Shown: positions 24,240 through 33,487 of the stretch, piece by piece
Position numbering within the stretch: the stretch's first letter is position 1
Layout: every line of letters begins with the position of its first letter
From: Collinsella aerofaciens
GTDB taxonomy: Bacteria > Actinomycetota > Coriobacteriia > Coriobacteriales > Coriobacteriaceae
Reading direction: 5' to 3'
Assembly: GCA_021639365.1 (NCBI GenBank)
Contig: JAJXHK010000011.1
Location: 1 to 52,949 of the forward strand
DNA: 52,949 nt
Translations under genes and position numbers: made by a program
The notes under the pieces: model-generated
Database searches by the model: none
What the model was told of the DNA's origin: nothing
Seen by the model: the letters and a program-made list of their open reading frames with translations, nothing else

Positions 24240-24253
24240 GTAAACACGTCAAC
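24240..24253 (+). promoter_or_regulatory. Operator-like palindrome, copy 2 (GTAAACACGTCAAC)
   Basis: Differs from copy 1 at one base; the shared string AACACGTCAACAA extends past it. It lies just after the expected transcription start and 20 bases before fabH. Confidence 0.6.
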
Positions 24254-24272
24254 AACTCAAAGGAGGTTAGTG

Positions 24273-25232
24273 ATGGGTTTCACGATTCTTGGAACAGGCT
24301 CGGCGCTTCCCAAGCGCAGAGTTTCCAATGACGAGCTGTCCGAGTTCCTCGATACCTCGGATGAGTGGATTTTTACCCGCACGGGCATCAAGAGCCGCCA
24401 TGTGTGCACCACCGAGTCGCTCGACGACCTTGCCGTGGCAGCGAGCGAGCAAGCGCTCCAGACGTCCGGAATCGATGCGAGTCAGCTGGATCTTATCGTC
24501 TGTTCGACGACGACGGGCGATCATCTCGTTCCCGCCGAAGCGTGCGCCGTTGCTGAGCGCCTGGGTGCCACATGTCCTGCCTTCGACGTTTCGGCGGCTT
24601 GTGCCGGCTTCGTATTTGCGCTCGATGTCGCCGAGGGCTATATCGCCCGCGGTCGTGCCAGGCGCGTGCTTATCGTTGCTGCCGAGCAGATGACGCGCGC
24701 GCTCGACTGGACCGACCGTGCCACGTGCGTGCTCTTTGGTGATGGCGCGGGTGCTGCGGTCATAGAGGCTGGGGGAGAGAATCCCCTCGCCGTTGAGCTT
24801 TCGACGTCGCCTGACGCCGAAACACTGCGCGTCCCCGGATTGGCGGGCTCCTCGCCGTATAAGACAGCGCAGGACCGCGAAAGCGTGCTGTCCATGAACG
24901 GTCGTCGTGTGTTCAAGTTCGGCGTCAATGCCATCTGTGACACGGTCAACAAGCTCGCCCGCGTCGCGAGCATCGCGGTCGAGGACATCGACCACTTTGT
25001 ATTCCATCAGGCTAACGAACGAATCTTGAGCCAGGCGGTCAAGCGCTTAGGTGTGCCGGACGACCGTGTGGTCCGAACGTTGCGTGAAACCGGCAACATC
25101 TCGAGCGCCTGCATTCCGCTTGCTCTCGATCGACTGGCAAATACCGGCGCGCTGCACGCGGGCGACACCATCGCCCTAGTCGGATTTGGCGCTGGCTTGG
25201 ATGTAGGTGGCTATCTACTTCGCTGGAAGTAG
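24273..25232 (+). CDS. fabH: 3-oxoacyl-ACP synthase III
   Basis: A 319-residue KASIII that condenses acetyl-CoA (or a branched acyl-CoA) with malonyl-ACP to start fatty acid synthesis. The catalytic triad is complete: Cys110 in DVSAACAGFVFAL, His245 in FHQANERI and Asn275 in ETGNISSAC. DEWIFTRTGIKSRH near residue 30 is typical. ATG 24273 follows AAAGGAGG. It is the first gene of a ten-gene fab-acc cluster all on the plus strand with short gaps or overlaps, and probably sets its expression through the two palindromes upstream. Confidence 0.95.
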   Translation: MGFTILGTGSALPKRRVSNDELSEFLDTSDEWIFTRTGIKSRHVCTTESLDDLAVAASEQALQTSGIDASQLDLIVCSTTTGDHLVPAEACAVAERLGATCPAFDVSAACAGFVFALDVAEGYIARGRARRVLIVAAEQMTRALDWTDRATCVLFGDGAGAAVIEAGGENPLAVELSTSPDAETLRVPGLAGSSPYKTAQDRESVLSMNGRRVFKFGVNAICDTVNKLARVASIAVEDIDHFVFHQANERILSQAVKRLGVPDDRVVRTLRETGNISSACIPLALDRLANTGALHAGDTIALVGFGAGLDVGGYLLRWK

Positions 25233-25284
25233 TTGCACATAGGAAATGAAAACGCCCCTGGGGCACAAACAAAGGAGAGCTACC

Positions 25285-25521
25285 ATGGCAGATCAGAAGA
25301 CCTTCGAGCGCGTTTGCGACGTTATCCGCGAGACCGCCGGCCTTGACGATGTCGAGATGAAGCCCGAGTCCACGCTCGAGGAGATTGGTCTCGACAGTCT
25401 GGGCACCGTCGAGATCCTCGTCGCCGTCGAGGACGAGTTTGGCATCCAGCTCGATACCGAGGAGAACCCCAAGACGGTCGGCGAGTTCGCCGATACGGTC
25501 GAGGCGGCATTGGAGAAGTAG
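25285..25521 (+). CDS. acpP: Acyl carrier protein
   Basis: A 78-residue acidic protein; Ser38 in EEIGLDSLGTVEI is the phosphopantetheine attachment site. It carries the growing acyl chain between the Fab enzymes. ATG 25285 is chosen because it gives the normal ACP start MADQKTFERVCDVI and has AAAGGAG 9 bases upstream; an earlier in-frame ATG would add an unrelated stretch. It follows fabH by 52 bases and precedes fabK by 2. Confidence 0.95.
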   Translation: MADQKTFERVCDVIRETAGLDDVEMKPESTLEEIGLDSLGTVEILVAVEDEFGIQLDTEENPKTVGEFADTVEAALEK

Positions 25522-25523
25522 CG

Positions 25524-26468
25524 ATGCTCAAGACTCCTCTCTGCGATCTGCTCGGCATCGAAAAGCCCGTGTTCCAGGGCGGTATGGCCTGGATTGCCGA
25601 CGCGTCGCTGGCATCTGCCGTGTCCGAGGCGGGCGGCTTAGGGATTATCGCGGCCATGAACGCCGACGCCAACTGGCTGCGCGACCAGATTCACGAGCTG
25701 CGCGCCAGGACGGATAAGCCCTTTGGCGTCAACGTCATGCTCATGAGCCCGTTTGCCGACGAGGTCGCGCGGGTCGTGATTGATGAGCGGGTGCCGGTCG
25801 TCGTGACGGGTGCCGGCAATCCCACCAAGTACATGAAGGCGTGGAACGAGGCGGGCATCAAGGTCATCCCGGTTGTTGCCTCGGTGGCGCTGGCGCGCCT
25901 CGTGGCGCGTCGTGGAGCCACGGCGGTTGTTGCCGAGGGCACCGAATCGGGCGGCCATATTGGCGAGACCTCGACGATGGCACTGGTGCCGCAGGTCGTC
26001 GATGCGGTCGACATTCCCGTCGTGGCTGCCGGCGGTATTGCCGACGGCCGCGGCGTGGCGGCTGCCTTTATGCTGGGCGCCGCCGGCGTGCAGGTGGGTA
26101 CGCGCTTTCTGATCGCAGACGAGTGCACCGTATCGGAGCAGTACAAGGAGATGGTCCTGAAGGCCAACGACACCTCGACGCGTGCGACCGGCCGCTCGAC
26201 GGGACATCCGGTGCGTGCCCTCAAAAGCCCCTTCACCAACGCCTACGCCAAGAGCGAGGCGGCGGGCGTAAGCGTCGAGGAGCTCGGGGCCATGGGCACG
26301 GGCGCCCTTCGCAAGGCCGCCAAGGACGGCAATTACGAAGAGGGCTCGTTTTTGTGTGGACAGATTGCCGGCATGGTCAACGAGCGCCAAAGCGCACGTG
26401 AAATCGTTGACGACCTGGTCGATGGCGCCGAGCGCGTCCTGAAGGGTGCGTGCGCATGGGTGGCGTAG
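25524..26468 (+). CDS. fabK: Enoyl-ACP reductase II (FabK, FMN-dependent)
   Basis: A 314-residue TIM-barrel flavoenzyme of the nitronate monooxygenase/FabK family. QGGMAWIADASLASAVSEAG (19-38), GVNVMLMSP, VVVTGAGNP, EGTESGGHIGE and VVAAGGIADGRG are the FMN- and substrate-binding parts. In this position between acpP and fabD it is the enoyl reductase that completes each elongation cycle, replacing FabI. That predicts poor sensitivity to triclosan and to FabI inhibitors. Its end overlaps the start of fabD by 13 bases. Confidence 0.93.
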   Translation: MLKTPLCDLLGIEKPVFQGGMAWIADASLASAVSEAGGLGIIAAMNADANWLRDQIHELRARTDKPFGVNVMLMSPFADEVARVVIDERVPVVVTGAGNPTKYMKAWNEAGIKVIPVVASVALARLVARRGATAVVAEGTESGGHIGETSTMALVPQVVDAVDIPVVAAGGIADGRGVAAAFMLGAAGVQVGTRFLIADECTVSEQYKEMVLKANDTSTRATGRSTGHPVRALKSPFTNAYAKSEAAGVSVEELGAMGTGALRKAAKDGNYEEGSFLCGQIAGMVNERQSAREIVDDLVDGAERVLKGACAWVA

Positions 26469-27382
26469 CGTTTCTGTTTGCCGGCCAGGGCGCCCAGCAC
26501 CCCGCGATGGGCGTCGACCTGATCGAGGCATCGCCGGCGGCCGCCGAGGTGTTCGCCATTGCCGACGAGGTGCGCCCGGGGACCAGTGAGCAGTGCCGAA
26601 GCGCCTCCAAGGAGGAACTCTCGCAGACCGAGAACACGCAACCGTGCGTGTTCGTTCACGACCTGGCAGCGGCTGCCGCCCTGCGTGAGCGCGGCGTGGC
26701 ACCTGCTGTCTGTGCGGGTTTTTCGCTTGGCGAGGTCGCCGCGCTCACCTTTGCGGGGGCATTCAGTACACGAGCGGGCTTTGAGCTCGTGTGCGAGCGC
26801 GCGGCGCTGATGGCCGCGGCTGCCGAGCGCCATCCGGGCGGCATGCGCGCCGTCATCAAGCTCGATGCGGCGCAAGTCGAGAACCTGGCAAAACAAGCCG
26901 GCGAGGACTGCTGGCCGGTCAACTACAACAGTCCGCAGCAGACGGTTGTTGCCGGAGCGCCCGATGCGTTGCAGACCCTCGACGTCCTAGTAAAAGAGGC
27001 TGGCGGCCGCGCTATGAAAGTCGCGGTGTCGGGTGCATTTCATAGCCCCTATATGGCCGAGGCGACTGAGGGGCTGGCGACGTATATCCAAGACGGCCAC
27101 GCGCCGTCTCCGCTGCTGATTCCGGTCATGGCAAACATGACGGCGGCGCCCTATCCGGCGGACCCGCGAGCGGCATCGGATGTCTTGGCCAACCAGGTGA
27201 GTCATGCCGTTCGCTGGGCCGACACGCTGCATACTCTGCAGGATCAGGGCATCGACACGTTTATTGAGGTCGGTCCTGGCAAAACGCTGTCGGGCCTGGT
27301 CAAGCGTACGCTGAGCGACGTTCGCGTGTATTCGTGCGAAACGGCCGAACAGGTCGCAGCTATTGCCGACGAGCTCGCATAG
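26456..27382 (+). CDS. fabD: Malonyl-CoA:ACP transacylase
   Basis: A 308-residue enzyme that moves malonyl from CoA to ACP. GQGAQ (10-14) and the nucleophile Ser90 in AGFSLGEVAAL are present; the usual GHSLGE has Phe instead of His, a tolerated change. The catalytic His is in SGAFHSPYM, and a final VGPGKTLSGLVKR is typical. ATG 26456 is chosen because GAAGGG lies 9 bases upstream; a GTG two codons earlier is possible. Confidence 0.94.
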   Translation: MGGVAFLFAGQGAQHPAMGVDLIEASPAAAEVFAIADEVRPGTSEQCRSASKEELSQTENTQPCVFVHDLAAAAALRERGVAPAVCAGFSLGEVAALTFAGAFSTRAGFELVCERAALMAAAAERHPGGMRAVIKLDAAQVENLAKQAGEDCWPVNYNSPQQTVVAGAPDALQTLDVLVKEAGGRAMKVAVSGAFHSPYMAEATEGLATYIQDGHAPSPLLIPVMANMTAAPYPADPRAASDVLANQVSHAVRWADTLHTLQDQGIDTFIEVGPGKTLSGLVKRTLSDVRVYSCETAEQVAAIADELA

Positions 27383-27412
27383 CCCACAGGACTGTAACCC
27401 GAAAGGAATGAC

Positions 27413-28186
27413 ATGGGCAACTTGAACAACGGCGCGCTCGAGCGCAACGACTCGCGTCGCGTGGCGCTGGTCACGGGCGGCTCGCGTGGTATCGGCCGCG
27501 CTTGTGCCGTGGGCCTGGCGGAGGATGGCTACGATATCGCCGTCGTCTATGCCGGCAGCGTCGATGCAGCACGCGAGACGTGCAAAGCCTGCGAGGCGGC
27601 TGGCGCCACGGCGCGCGCATATCAATGTGACGTGGCCGACCCCGATGCCGTCAACGCATGCGTGGAGGCGGTCCTGAGCGACTTTGGCTCCATTTGGGCG
27701 CTTGTCAACAACGCCGGCATCACCCGCGATGGCCTGCTCATGCGTATGGGCGATGACGCCTTCGATCGCGTGCTCGATGTCAATCTCAAGGGCACGTTCA
27801 ACACGACGCGTGCGCTCACCAAGACCTTTATGCGCCAGCGCGGCGGTTGCGTCATCAACATGAGCTCGGTCGTGGGCCTGATGGGCAATGCCGGGCAGGC
27901 CAACTACGCTGCCTCCAAGGCGGGTGTGATAGGGCTTACCAAAGCGGTCGCGCGCGAGCTTGCGCCCCGCGGCGTGAGGGTTAACGCGGTCGCCCCCGGG
28001 TTTGTCGAGACGGACATGACGGCAAAGCTCTCGGAGAAGGTGCGTGCGGCAACCGAGGAGCAGATTCCCCTTAAGCGCATGGCGCGCCCCGAGGAAGTGG
28101 CCGGCGTGGTGCGCTTTTTGGCGAGCGATGCGGCTGCCTACATTACGGGCGAGGTCGTACGCGTTGACGGCGGAATGGCGATGTAG
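27413..28186 (+). CDS. fabG: 3-oxoacyl-ACP reductase
   Basis: A 257-residue short-chain dehydrogenase. TGGSRGIG (21-28) binds NADPH, NNAG is at about 99-102, and the catalytic Ser151/152, Tyr165 and Lys169 lie in NMSSVVG and NYAASKAG. The C-terminal YITGEVVRVDGGMAM is typical of FabG. It has about 12 extra residues at the N-terminus before the first strand. GAAAGGA lies 8 bases before the ATG. Confidence 0.95.
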   Translation: MGNLNNGALERNDSRRVALVTGGSRGIGRACAVGLAEDGYDIAVVYAGSVDAARETCKACEAAGATARAYQCDVADPDAVNACVEAVLSDFGSIWALVNNAGITRDGLLMRMGDDAFDRVLDVNLKGTFNTTRALTKTFMRQRGGCVINMSSVVGLMGNAGQANYAASKAGVIGLTKAVARELAPRGVRVNAVAPGFVETDMTAKLSEKVRAATEEQIPLKRMARPEEVAGVVRFLASDAAAYITGEVVRVDGGMAM

Positions 28187-28225
28187 AAACCAGGGCCGAA
28201 GAACGGCTTGGATGAGGAGACCATG

Positions 28226-29473
28226 ATGGAACAGAGAGTTGCAATCACCGGCATCGGTGCCGTATCGCCGCTCGGCAACACTGCGCTTGCCACCTGGGCG
28301 GCCATGTGCGCCGGCACGTGCGGCATCGGCCCGATCACGCACTTCGATACCGATGCGTTTGCCGTCAAGGTGGCGGCCGAGGTCAAGGGCTTTGACGGCA
28401 ACGACTACTTTGGCAAGCACGACGCCAAGCACCTGGACCCCTGCGTTCAGTTTGCACTGGCGGCGTCGGACGAGGCCATGCACGATGCGGGCTTTGATGT
28501 CGAAGGCGCCATCGATCGCGAGCGCCTGGGCGTTTACGTGGGGTCGGGCGTGGGCGGCATGCAGACGCTCGTCGACAACGTCCACACGATCGCCGATCGT
28601 GGGCCCCGCCGCGCATCGCCTTACATGATTGCGATGATGATCCCCAACATGGCATCGGGCAATATCGCAATCCGTCACAAGGCAAAGGGACCGACCCTGC
28701 CAGTCGTGACTGCGTGCGCGACCTCGGCCCATGCGGTGGGCGAGGCGTTCCGTGCTATCAAGCACGGCTATGCCGACGCGATCCTCGCGGGCGGTGCCGA
28801 GGCGGCCATTATCCCCGATGCCGTTGCGGGCTTTACGTCCTGCCGTGCACTCACCACTAATCCTGACCCGTCGACGGCATGCCGTCCGTTCGATGCGAAT
28901 CGCGACGGTTTTGTGATGGGCGAGGGCGCCTGCGTGCTGGTACTCGAGAGCATGGAACATGCGCAGGCGCGTGGGACGCACATTTATGCCGAGGTCGTGG
29001 GCTACGGCAACACCGATGATGCCTATCACATCACGAGCCCCGATCCCGAGGCTGCCGGCATTGCCCGTGCGATATCGCTGGCGGTGGCCGAGGGCGACGT
29101 TAAGCCTTCCGAGGGCCTCTACATCAACGCTCACGGTACCTCGACCAAGCTCAACGATTCGTCCGAGACGGCGGGCATTAAGCGGGCGCTCGGCGAGGAC
29201 GCGGCACGCGCCGCGCACGTTTCGTCGACCAAGTCGATGACCGGGCACATGATCGGTGCCACGGGTGCCATCGAGGTCATGGCCTGTGCCATGGCGCTCG
29301 AGCAGGGCGTGGTGCCCCCGACCATTAACTACCGCACGCCCGATCCCGCCTGCGATCTTGATTACACGCCTAATCGAGCGGTTCGCGCCGACCTTACCTG
29401 GGCGCTTTCGACCAACCTGGGCTTTGGCGGGCACAACGCCGCCATCGCGCTGCGTAGATATACGAGGAGCTAG
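28226..29473 (+). CDS. fabF: 3-oxoacyl-ACP synthase II
   Basis: A 415-residue KASII that carries out chain elongation. Catalytic Cys164 in VVTACATSAHAVGEA, a His in NAHGTST (about 304) and a second His in KSMTGHMIGATGA (about 341) are all present. The start is taken as ATG 28226, 6 bases after GAGGAG; ATG 28223 and an upstream TTG are in frame. No FabA/FabB pair exists here, so unsaturated fatty acids would need another route, if they are made. Confidence 0.95.
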   Translation: MEQRVAITGIGAVSPLGNTALATWAAMCAGTCGIGPITHFDTDAFAVKVAAEVKGFDGNDYFGKHDAKHLDPCVQFALAASDEAMHDAGFDVEGAIDRERLGVYVGSGVGGMQTLVDNVHTIADRGPRRASPYMIAMMIPNMASGNIAIRHKAKGPTLPVVTACATSAHAVGEAFRAIKHGYADAILAGGAEAAIIPDAVAGFTSCRALTTNPDPSTACRPFDANRDGFVMGEGACVLVLESMEHAQARGTHIYAEVVGYGNTDDAYHITSPDPEAAGIARAISLAVAEGDVKPSEGLYINAHGTSTKLNDSSETAGIKRALGEDAARAAHVSSTKSMTGHMIGATGAIEVMACAMALEQGVVPPTINYRTPDPACDLDYTPNRAVRADLTWALSTNLGFGGHNAAIALRRYTRS

Positions 29474-29476
29474 AGC

Positions 29477-29950
29477 ATGGATTCCAAAAGACTTGCCGAG
29501 ATAGCCGATGTTATGGAGGACCGCGGCCTTACGCGCGTACGTGTTGAGGAGCCCGATGGCACCGCGGTCGAACTCGAGCGCGCGAGTGCCGCGCAGCCGG
29601 TTGCCGTGCCCATGCCTATGCCGAGCGCCATGGCTGCTCCGGTTGCGGCTCCCGCAGCTATGCCCGCCGCGCCGGAACCCACCGCGCAGACACCTTCCGC
29701 CGCGCCGGAGCCCAAGGGCACCGAGGTGACCGCTCCCATGGTCGGCGTTTTCTATGCTGCCCCGGCGCCGGGCGACGAGCCGTTTGTGCACGTGGGCTCC
29801 AAGGTCAAGGCCGGCGAGACCCTCTGCATCATCGAGGCCATGAAGGTTCTCAACGAGGTGACGGCAGAGACGGATGGCGAGGTGCTCGAGATCTGCGTGG
29901 CCGACGGCGACCTCGTGGAGTTTGGCAGCTGCCTCATGAGGATCGGATAG
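29477..29950 (+). CDS. accB: Biotin carboxyl carrier protein of acetyl-CoA carboxylase
   Basis: A 157-residue protein with a short N-terminal domain, an Ala/Pro linker (about 41-80) and the biotinyl domain. Lys123 in CIIEAMKVLNEV is the biotin site used by BirA. The thumb region before it (GVFYAAPAPGDEPFV) is of the AccB type. It starts 3 bases after fabF and ends 9 bases before fabZ. Confidence 0.95.
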   Translation: MDSKRLAEIADVMEDRGLTRVRVEEPDGTAVELERASAAQPVAVPMPMPSAMAAPVAAPAAMPAAPEPTAQTPSAAPEPKGTEVTAPMVGVFYAAPAPGDEPFVHVGSKVKAGETLCIIEAMKVLNEVTAETDGEVLEICVADGDLVEFGSCLMRIG

Positions 29951-29959
29951 GTGATATCC

Positions 29960-30382
29960 ATGAATAAAGAAGAGCTCAAGAAGCTGTTGCCGCATCGCGA
30001 GCCGATGCTTTTGCTCGACGAAGCCGAGCTGGTGGGCGACGAGGCCCACGGCAAGATCACGATTACGGGCGACGAGTACTTTTTGCAGGGGCATTTTCCG
30101 GGAAACCCGGTCGTCCCCGGCGTGATTCAGTGCGAGATGCTCGCCCAGAACTGCTGCGTGCTGCTGATGGGCGATGAGGAGGCGCGCGGCGCGACGCCGT
30201 TCTACACGAGTCTGGACAAGGTGCGCTTTAAGCGTCCGGTGCGCCCGGGCGACACGGTGGATCTGGTGTGCTCCATCACGCGTGCGCGCGGGCCGTTCCG
30301 CTTTGCGACGGGTACCGCGAGCGTCAACGGTGAGGTTTGCTGCCGCGCCGATATGTCTTTTGCACTCGTGCACGAAAGTTAA
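29960..30382 (+). CDS. fabZ: 3-hydroxyacyl-ACP dehydratase
   Basis: A 140-residue hot-dog-fold enzyme. The catalytic His45 and Glu59 are in QGHFPGNPVVPGVIQCE. The N-terminal LLPHREPMLLLDEAE is typical of FabZ. ATG 29960 is preferred; an in-frame GTG at 29951 directly after the accB stop is possible. It removes water to give trans-2-enoyl-ACP for FabK. Confidence 0.94.
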   Translation: MNKEELKKLLPHREPMLLLDEAELVGDEAHGKITITGDEYFLQGHFPGNPVVPGVIQCEMLAQNCCVLLMGDEEARGATPFYTSLDKVRFKRPVRPGDTVDLVCSITRARGPFRFATGTASVNGEVCCRADMSFALVHES

Positions 30383-30392
30383 GGAAGGCTTC

Positions 30393-31736
30393 ATGTTCGA
30401 CAAAGTGCTCATCGCCAACCGCGGCGAAGTCGCGGTCCGTGTTATCCGCGCGTGCCGCGATATGGGCATCAAGACCGTCGCCGTTTATTCCACGGCCGAT
30501 GCGGACGCGCTGCACGTGCAGCTTGCCGACGAGGCGTATTGCATCGGCGGCCCGCGTCTTGCCGAGAGCTACCTCAACGACGATGCCGTACTCACCTGTG
30601 CCGTGAAGTCGGGAGCTAAGGCAATTCATCCCGGCTATGGCTTTTTCTCCGAGAAGGCGAGCTTCGTGCGCGACTGCGACAAGTGCGGTCTGGCGTTTGT
30701 TGGTCCCTCGGCCGAGGTCATCGACAGCATGGGCGACAAGGACGCCGCACGCCGAACGGCTGCCGCGGCGGGCGTGCCCATCGTTCCGGGCTGCGATTTG
30801 CTCAAAAGCCCCGAGGAGGCGACGGCCGAGGCTGAGCGCATTGGCTGCCCCGTGCTCATCAAGGCGCGCGCAGGCGGTGGCGGCCGCGGCATTCGCAAGG
30901 TCGAGCGCGTGGAAGATGCGGCAAAGGCGTTCATCGAGGCGCGTGCCGAGGGCGAGGCCGTTTTTGGCGACGGCGAGTGCTACATGGAGAAGTTCGTCGC
31001 GCCGGCGCATCACGTTGAGGTGCAGATTATGGCCGATAAGCAGGGCCATGTGTTTTCGCTCGGCGAGCGCGAGTGTTCGGTGCAGCGCCGCAACCAAAAG
31101 CTGATCGAGGAGAGCCCCGCGCCGTGCCTCGACGGACGCGACGATATTCGTGCCCGTATGCACAAGGCGGCGCGCGACTTGGCTCGTGCCGTCGGTTATG
31201 AGGGCGCCGGCACCATCGAGTTTCTATACTCGGACGACGGCAATTTCTACTTTATGGAAATGAACACGCGCTTGCAGGTGGAGCATCCGGTTACGGAGTT
31301 TGTGACCGATACCGACTTGGTCAAGTGGCAGCTGCGCGTGGCAGCCGGCCAGCCTCTGCCCTTTGAGCAGGAGGACATGCCGGTGCGCAACCACGCCATG
31401 GAGTGCCGCATCAATGCCGAAACGCCGGACTTTCTGCCGTCGTGCGGAACGGTCACCGCGTTGCGTGTGCCGGGTGGCCCGCGCGTGCGCTGGGATTCCG
31501 CCATGTTTACCGGCGCGAAAGTTCCGCCGTACTACGACTCCATGCTCGGCAAGCTCATCGTGTGTGCGCCCACGCGTGACGGCGCCATTCGCAAGATGCG
31601 CTCGGCCCTGGGCGAGCTCGTGATTGAAGGCGTGAGCGAAAACAGCGAGCTTCAGCTCGACGTGCTGGCAAACGACGAGTTCTTGTCGGGTATGTACCAC
31701 ACCGATCTGATGGGGCATCTCTATGCTGATGAATAG
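30393..31736 (+). CDS. accC: Biotin carboxylase subunit of acetyl-CoA carboxylase
   Basis: A 447-residue ATP-grasp enzyme that carboxylates the biotin on AccB. The N-terminal FDKVLIANRGEVAVRVIRAC, the HPGYGFFSEKASF motif, the glycine-rich KARAGGGGRGIRKVE loop and the MEMNTRLQVEHPVTE catalytic segment are all present. ATG 30393 follows AAGGAAGG; the frame is open further upstream, across fabZ. It overlaps accDA by 14 bases, implying translational coupling. Confidence 0.96.
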   Translation: MFDKVLIANRGEVAVRVIRACRDMGIKTVAVYSTADADALHVQLADEAYCIGGPRLAESYLNDDAVLTCAVKSGAKAIHPGYGFFSEKASFVRDCDKCGLAFVGPSAEVIDSMGDKDAARRTAAAAGVPIVPGCDLLKSPEEATAEAERIGCPVLIKARAGGGGRGIRKVERVEDAAKAFIEARAEGEAVFGDGECYMEKFVAPAHHVEVQIMADKQGHVFSLGERECSVQRRNQKLIEESPAPCLDGRDDIRARMHKAARDLARAVGYEGAGTIEFLYSDDGNFYFMEMNTRLQVEHPVTEFVTDTDLVKWQLRVAAGQPLPFEQEDMPVRNHAMECRINAETPDFLPSCGTVTALRVPGGPRVRWDSAMFTGAKVPPYYDSMLGKLIVCAPTRDGAIRKMRSALGELVIEGVSENSELQLDVLANDEFLSGMYHTDLMGHLYADE

Positions 31737-33447
31737 AAAAGCGAAGACGGTCAACGTTCTCGAGGGGCCGATGACCGAGTCGTGCGCCGAGTTTCCTGCG
31801 CGCCATGTGTTTATCAAGTGCCCGGAGTGCCGCCGTGTGATCGATGAGGCACGCCTGCACGACAACCTCGAGGTCTGCCCTCGTTGCGGCAAACACTTTC
31901 GCGTGAGCGGTCGCGCGCGCATGCGCATGACGGTCGACGAGGGCACGTTTGAGGAATGGGATGCCAATCTGGCGTCGGAGGATTTCCTCTTGTTTCCCGG
32001 CTATGCCGACAAGCTCAAGAGCGTGAGCGAGCGTTCGGGCGAGCGCGATGCCGTCGTGTGCGGTAGGGGTAAAATCTGCGGCTGCGATACCGCGCTCTTC
32101 TTTATGGATGCCAACTTTATGATGGGCTCGATGGGCTCCGTGGTGGGCGAGAAGATCTGTCGCACATTTGAGCGTGCGACCGAGCTGGGATTGCCGGTTG
32201 TCGGCTTTACCGTTTCGGGCGGCGCGCGCATGCAAGAGGGTGTGACGTCGCTTATGCAGATGGCCAAGATTTCTGCGGCGGTTAGGCGCCACAGCGAGGC
32301 GGGCGGTCTGTATATCACGGTGCTCACCGACCCCACGACCGGAGGCGTAACCGCGAGCTTTGCCATGGAGGGCGATATTATCCTGGCCGAGCCCGATGCC
32401 CTGACGGCATTTGCCGGCCCGCGCGTGATCGAGCAGAACATGCACAAACGCCTGCCCAAGGGATTCCAGCGCTCCGAGTTTTTGCTGGAGCACGGCTTTT
32501 GCGATGCCGTTGTTCCGCGTGGCGAGATTGCGCTCACGGTAGGCGAGCTGCTGGCGCTGCACGAAGGGCACGCGCCCGTCCTGGGGGCACCGCATGAGAT
32601 CGTGCATACGGGTCGCCGCGGCAAAAAGTTGGGACACTTGTTCAAGCGCTCGGCCGTACCAAAAACCGCGCTCGAGATTGTCAAGCAGACCCGCTCGGCA
32701 GATCGCGCCACGGCGGGTGAGATGATCTCGCTGGGCCTGGATGGATTTGTGGAGCTGCACGGCGACCGTTACTTTGGCGACGACGCCGCTGTGGTGGCTG
32801 GCATTGGCTGGAAAGACGGACGCCCCGTAACGGTCATCGCCATCGAGCGCGGCACCACGACCAAAGAGCGTATGCGCCGCAACTTTGGCATGGCGCATCC
32901 CGAGGGCTACCGCAAAGCGCGTCGCCTGATGCGCCAGGCCGAAAAGTTTGGTCGACCGGTTTTGTGCCTGGTCGATACCTCGGGCGCGTTTTGCGGCATC
33001 GGTGCCGAGGAGCGCGGCCAGGGCGAGGCGATTGCCCAGAATCTCATGGAGATGAGCGGCCTTAAGACGCCGATTGTCTCGGTGGTGACAGGCGAGGGCG
33101 GCTCTGGCGGCGCGCTGGCGCTGTCCGTGGCCGACCGCATCCTGATGCTCTCGAGCTCGGCCTATTCGGTCGTGAGCCCCGAGGCCTGTGCGTCGATCCT
33201 GTGGAAGGATACCGAGCGCGCGAATGAGGCCGCCGAGGCGCTTAAGCTCACGGCCCCCGATCTGCTGGCGCTCGGCATCATCGACGGCATCGTTGACGAT
33301 AGGGGCCTGTCGCATGAGGAGATCGCCGGCGCCGTCATGTCCTCGGCATTTGATGCCTTCGATACGCTTGGTCAGCTCGACGACGCGACCCTCACAAACC
33401 TCCGCTACGAAAAGTACCGCGCAATCGGTCGGTACCGCACGATGTGA
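31723..33447 (+). CDS. accDA: Acetyl-CoA carboxylase carboxyltransferase, fused beta and alpha subunits
   Basis: A 574-residue single polypeptide that combines AccD and AccA. The N-terminal zinc ribbon has Cys33, Cys36, Cys52 and Cys55 (KCPECRR...VCPRCGKHF), followed by the beta carboxyltransferase domain with FTVSGGARMQEG. From about residue 305 (SAVPKTALEIVKQTRSADRA) the alpha domain begins, with VELHGDRYFGDD and TGEGGSGGALAL. No frameshift or internal stop separates them. In E. coli the two subunits are encoded by separate, distant genes; a fusion fixes the 1:1 ratio. It closes the fatty acid cluster. Confidence 0.94.
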   Translation: MLMNRKAKTVNVLEGPMTESCAEFPARHVFIKCPECRRVIDEARLHDNLEVCPRCGKHFRVSGRARMRMTVDEGTFEEWDANLASEDFLLFPGYADKLKSVSERSGERDAVVCGRGKICGCDTALFFMDANFMMGSMGSVVGEKICRTFERATELGLPVVGFTVSGGARMQEGVTSLMQMAKISAAVRRHSEAGGLYITVLTDPTTGGVTASFAMEGDIILAEPDALTAFAGPRVIEQNMHKRLPKGFQRSEFLLEHGFCDAVVPRGEIALTVGELLALHEGHAPVLGAPHEIVHTGRRGKKLGHLFKRSAVPKTALEIVKQTRSADRATAGEMISLGLDGFVELHGDRYFGDDAAVVAGIGWKDGRPVTVIAIERGTTTKERMRRNFGMAHPEGYRKARRLMRQAEKFGRPVLCLVDTSGAFCGIGAEERGQGEAIAQNLMEMSGLKTPIVSVVTGEGGSGGALALSVADRILMLSSSAYSVVSPEACASILWKDTERANEAAEALKLTAPDLLALGIIDGIVDDRGLSHEEIAGAVMSSAFDAFDTLGQLDDATLTNLRYEKYRAIGRYRTM

Positions 33448-33487
33448 CAAAGGGGCAGTCCGCATGTCACATTGGGAAAGGCGTTCC

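Noticed and set aside
26690..26740. Defective FabD because of GFSLGE instead of GHSLGE
   Set aside because: The nucleophile Ser and the later His are present; the His-to-Phe change at this place is not catalytic, and the gene sits in an intact operon.
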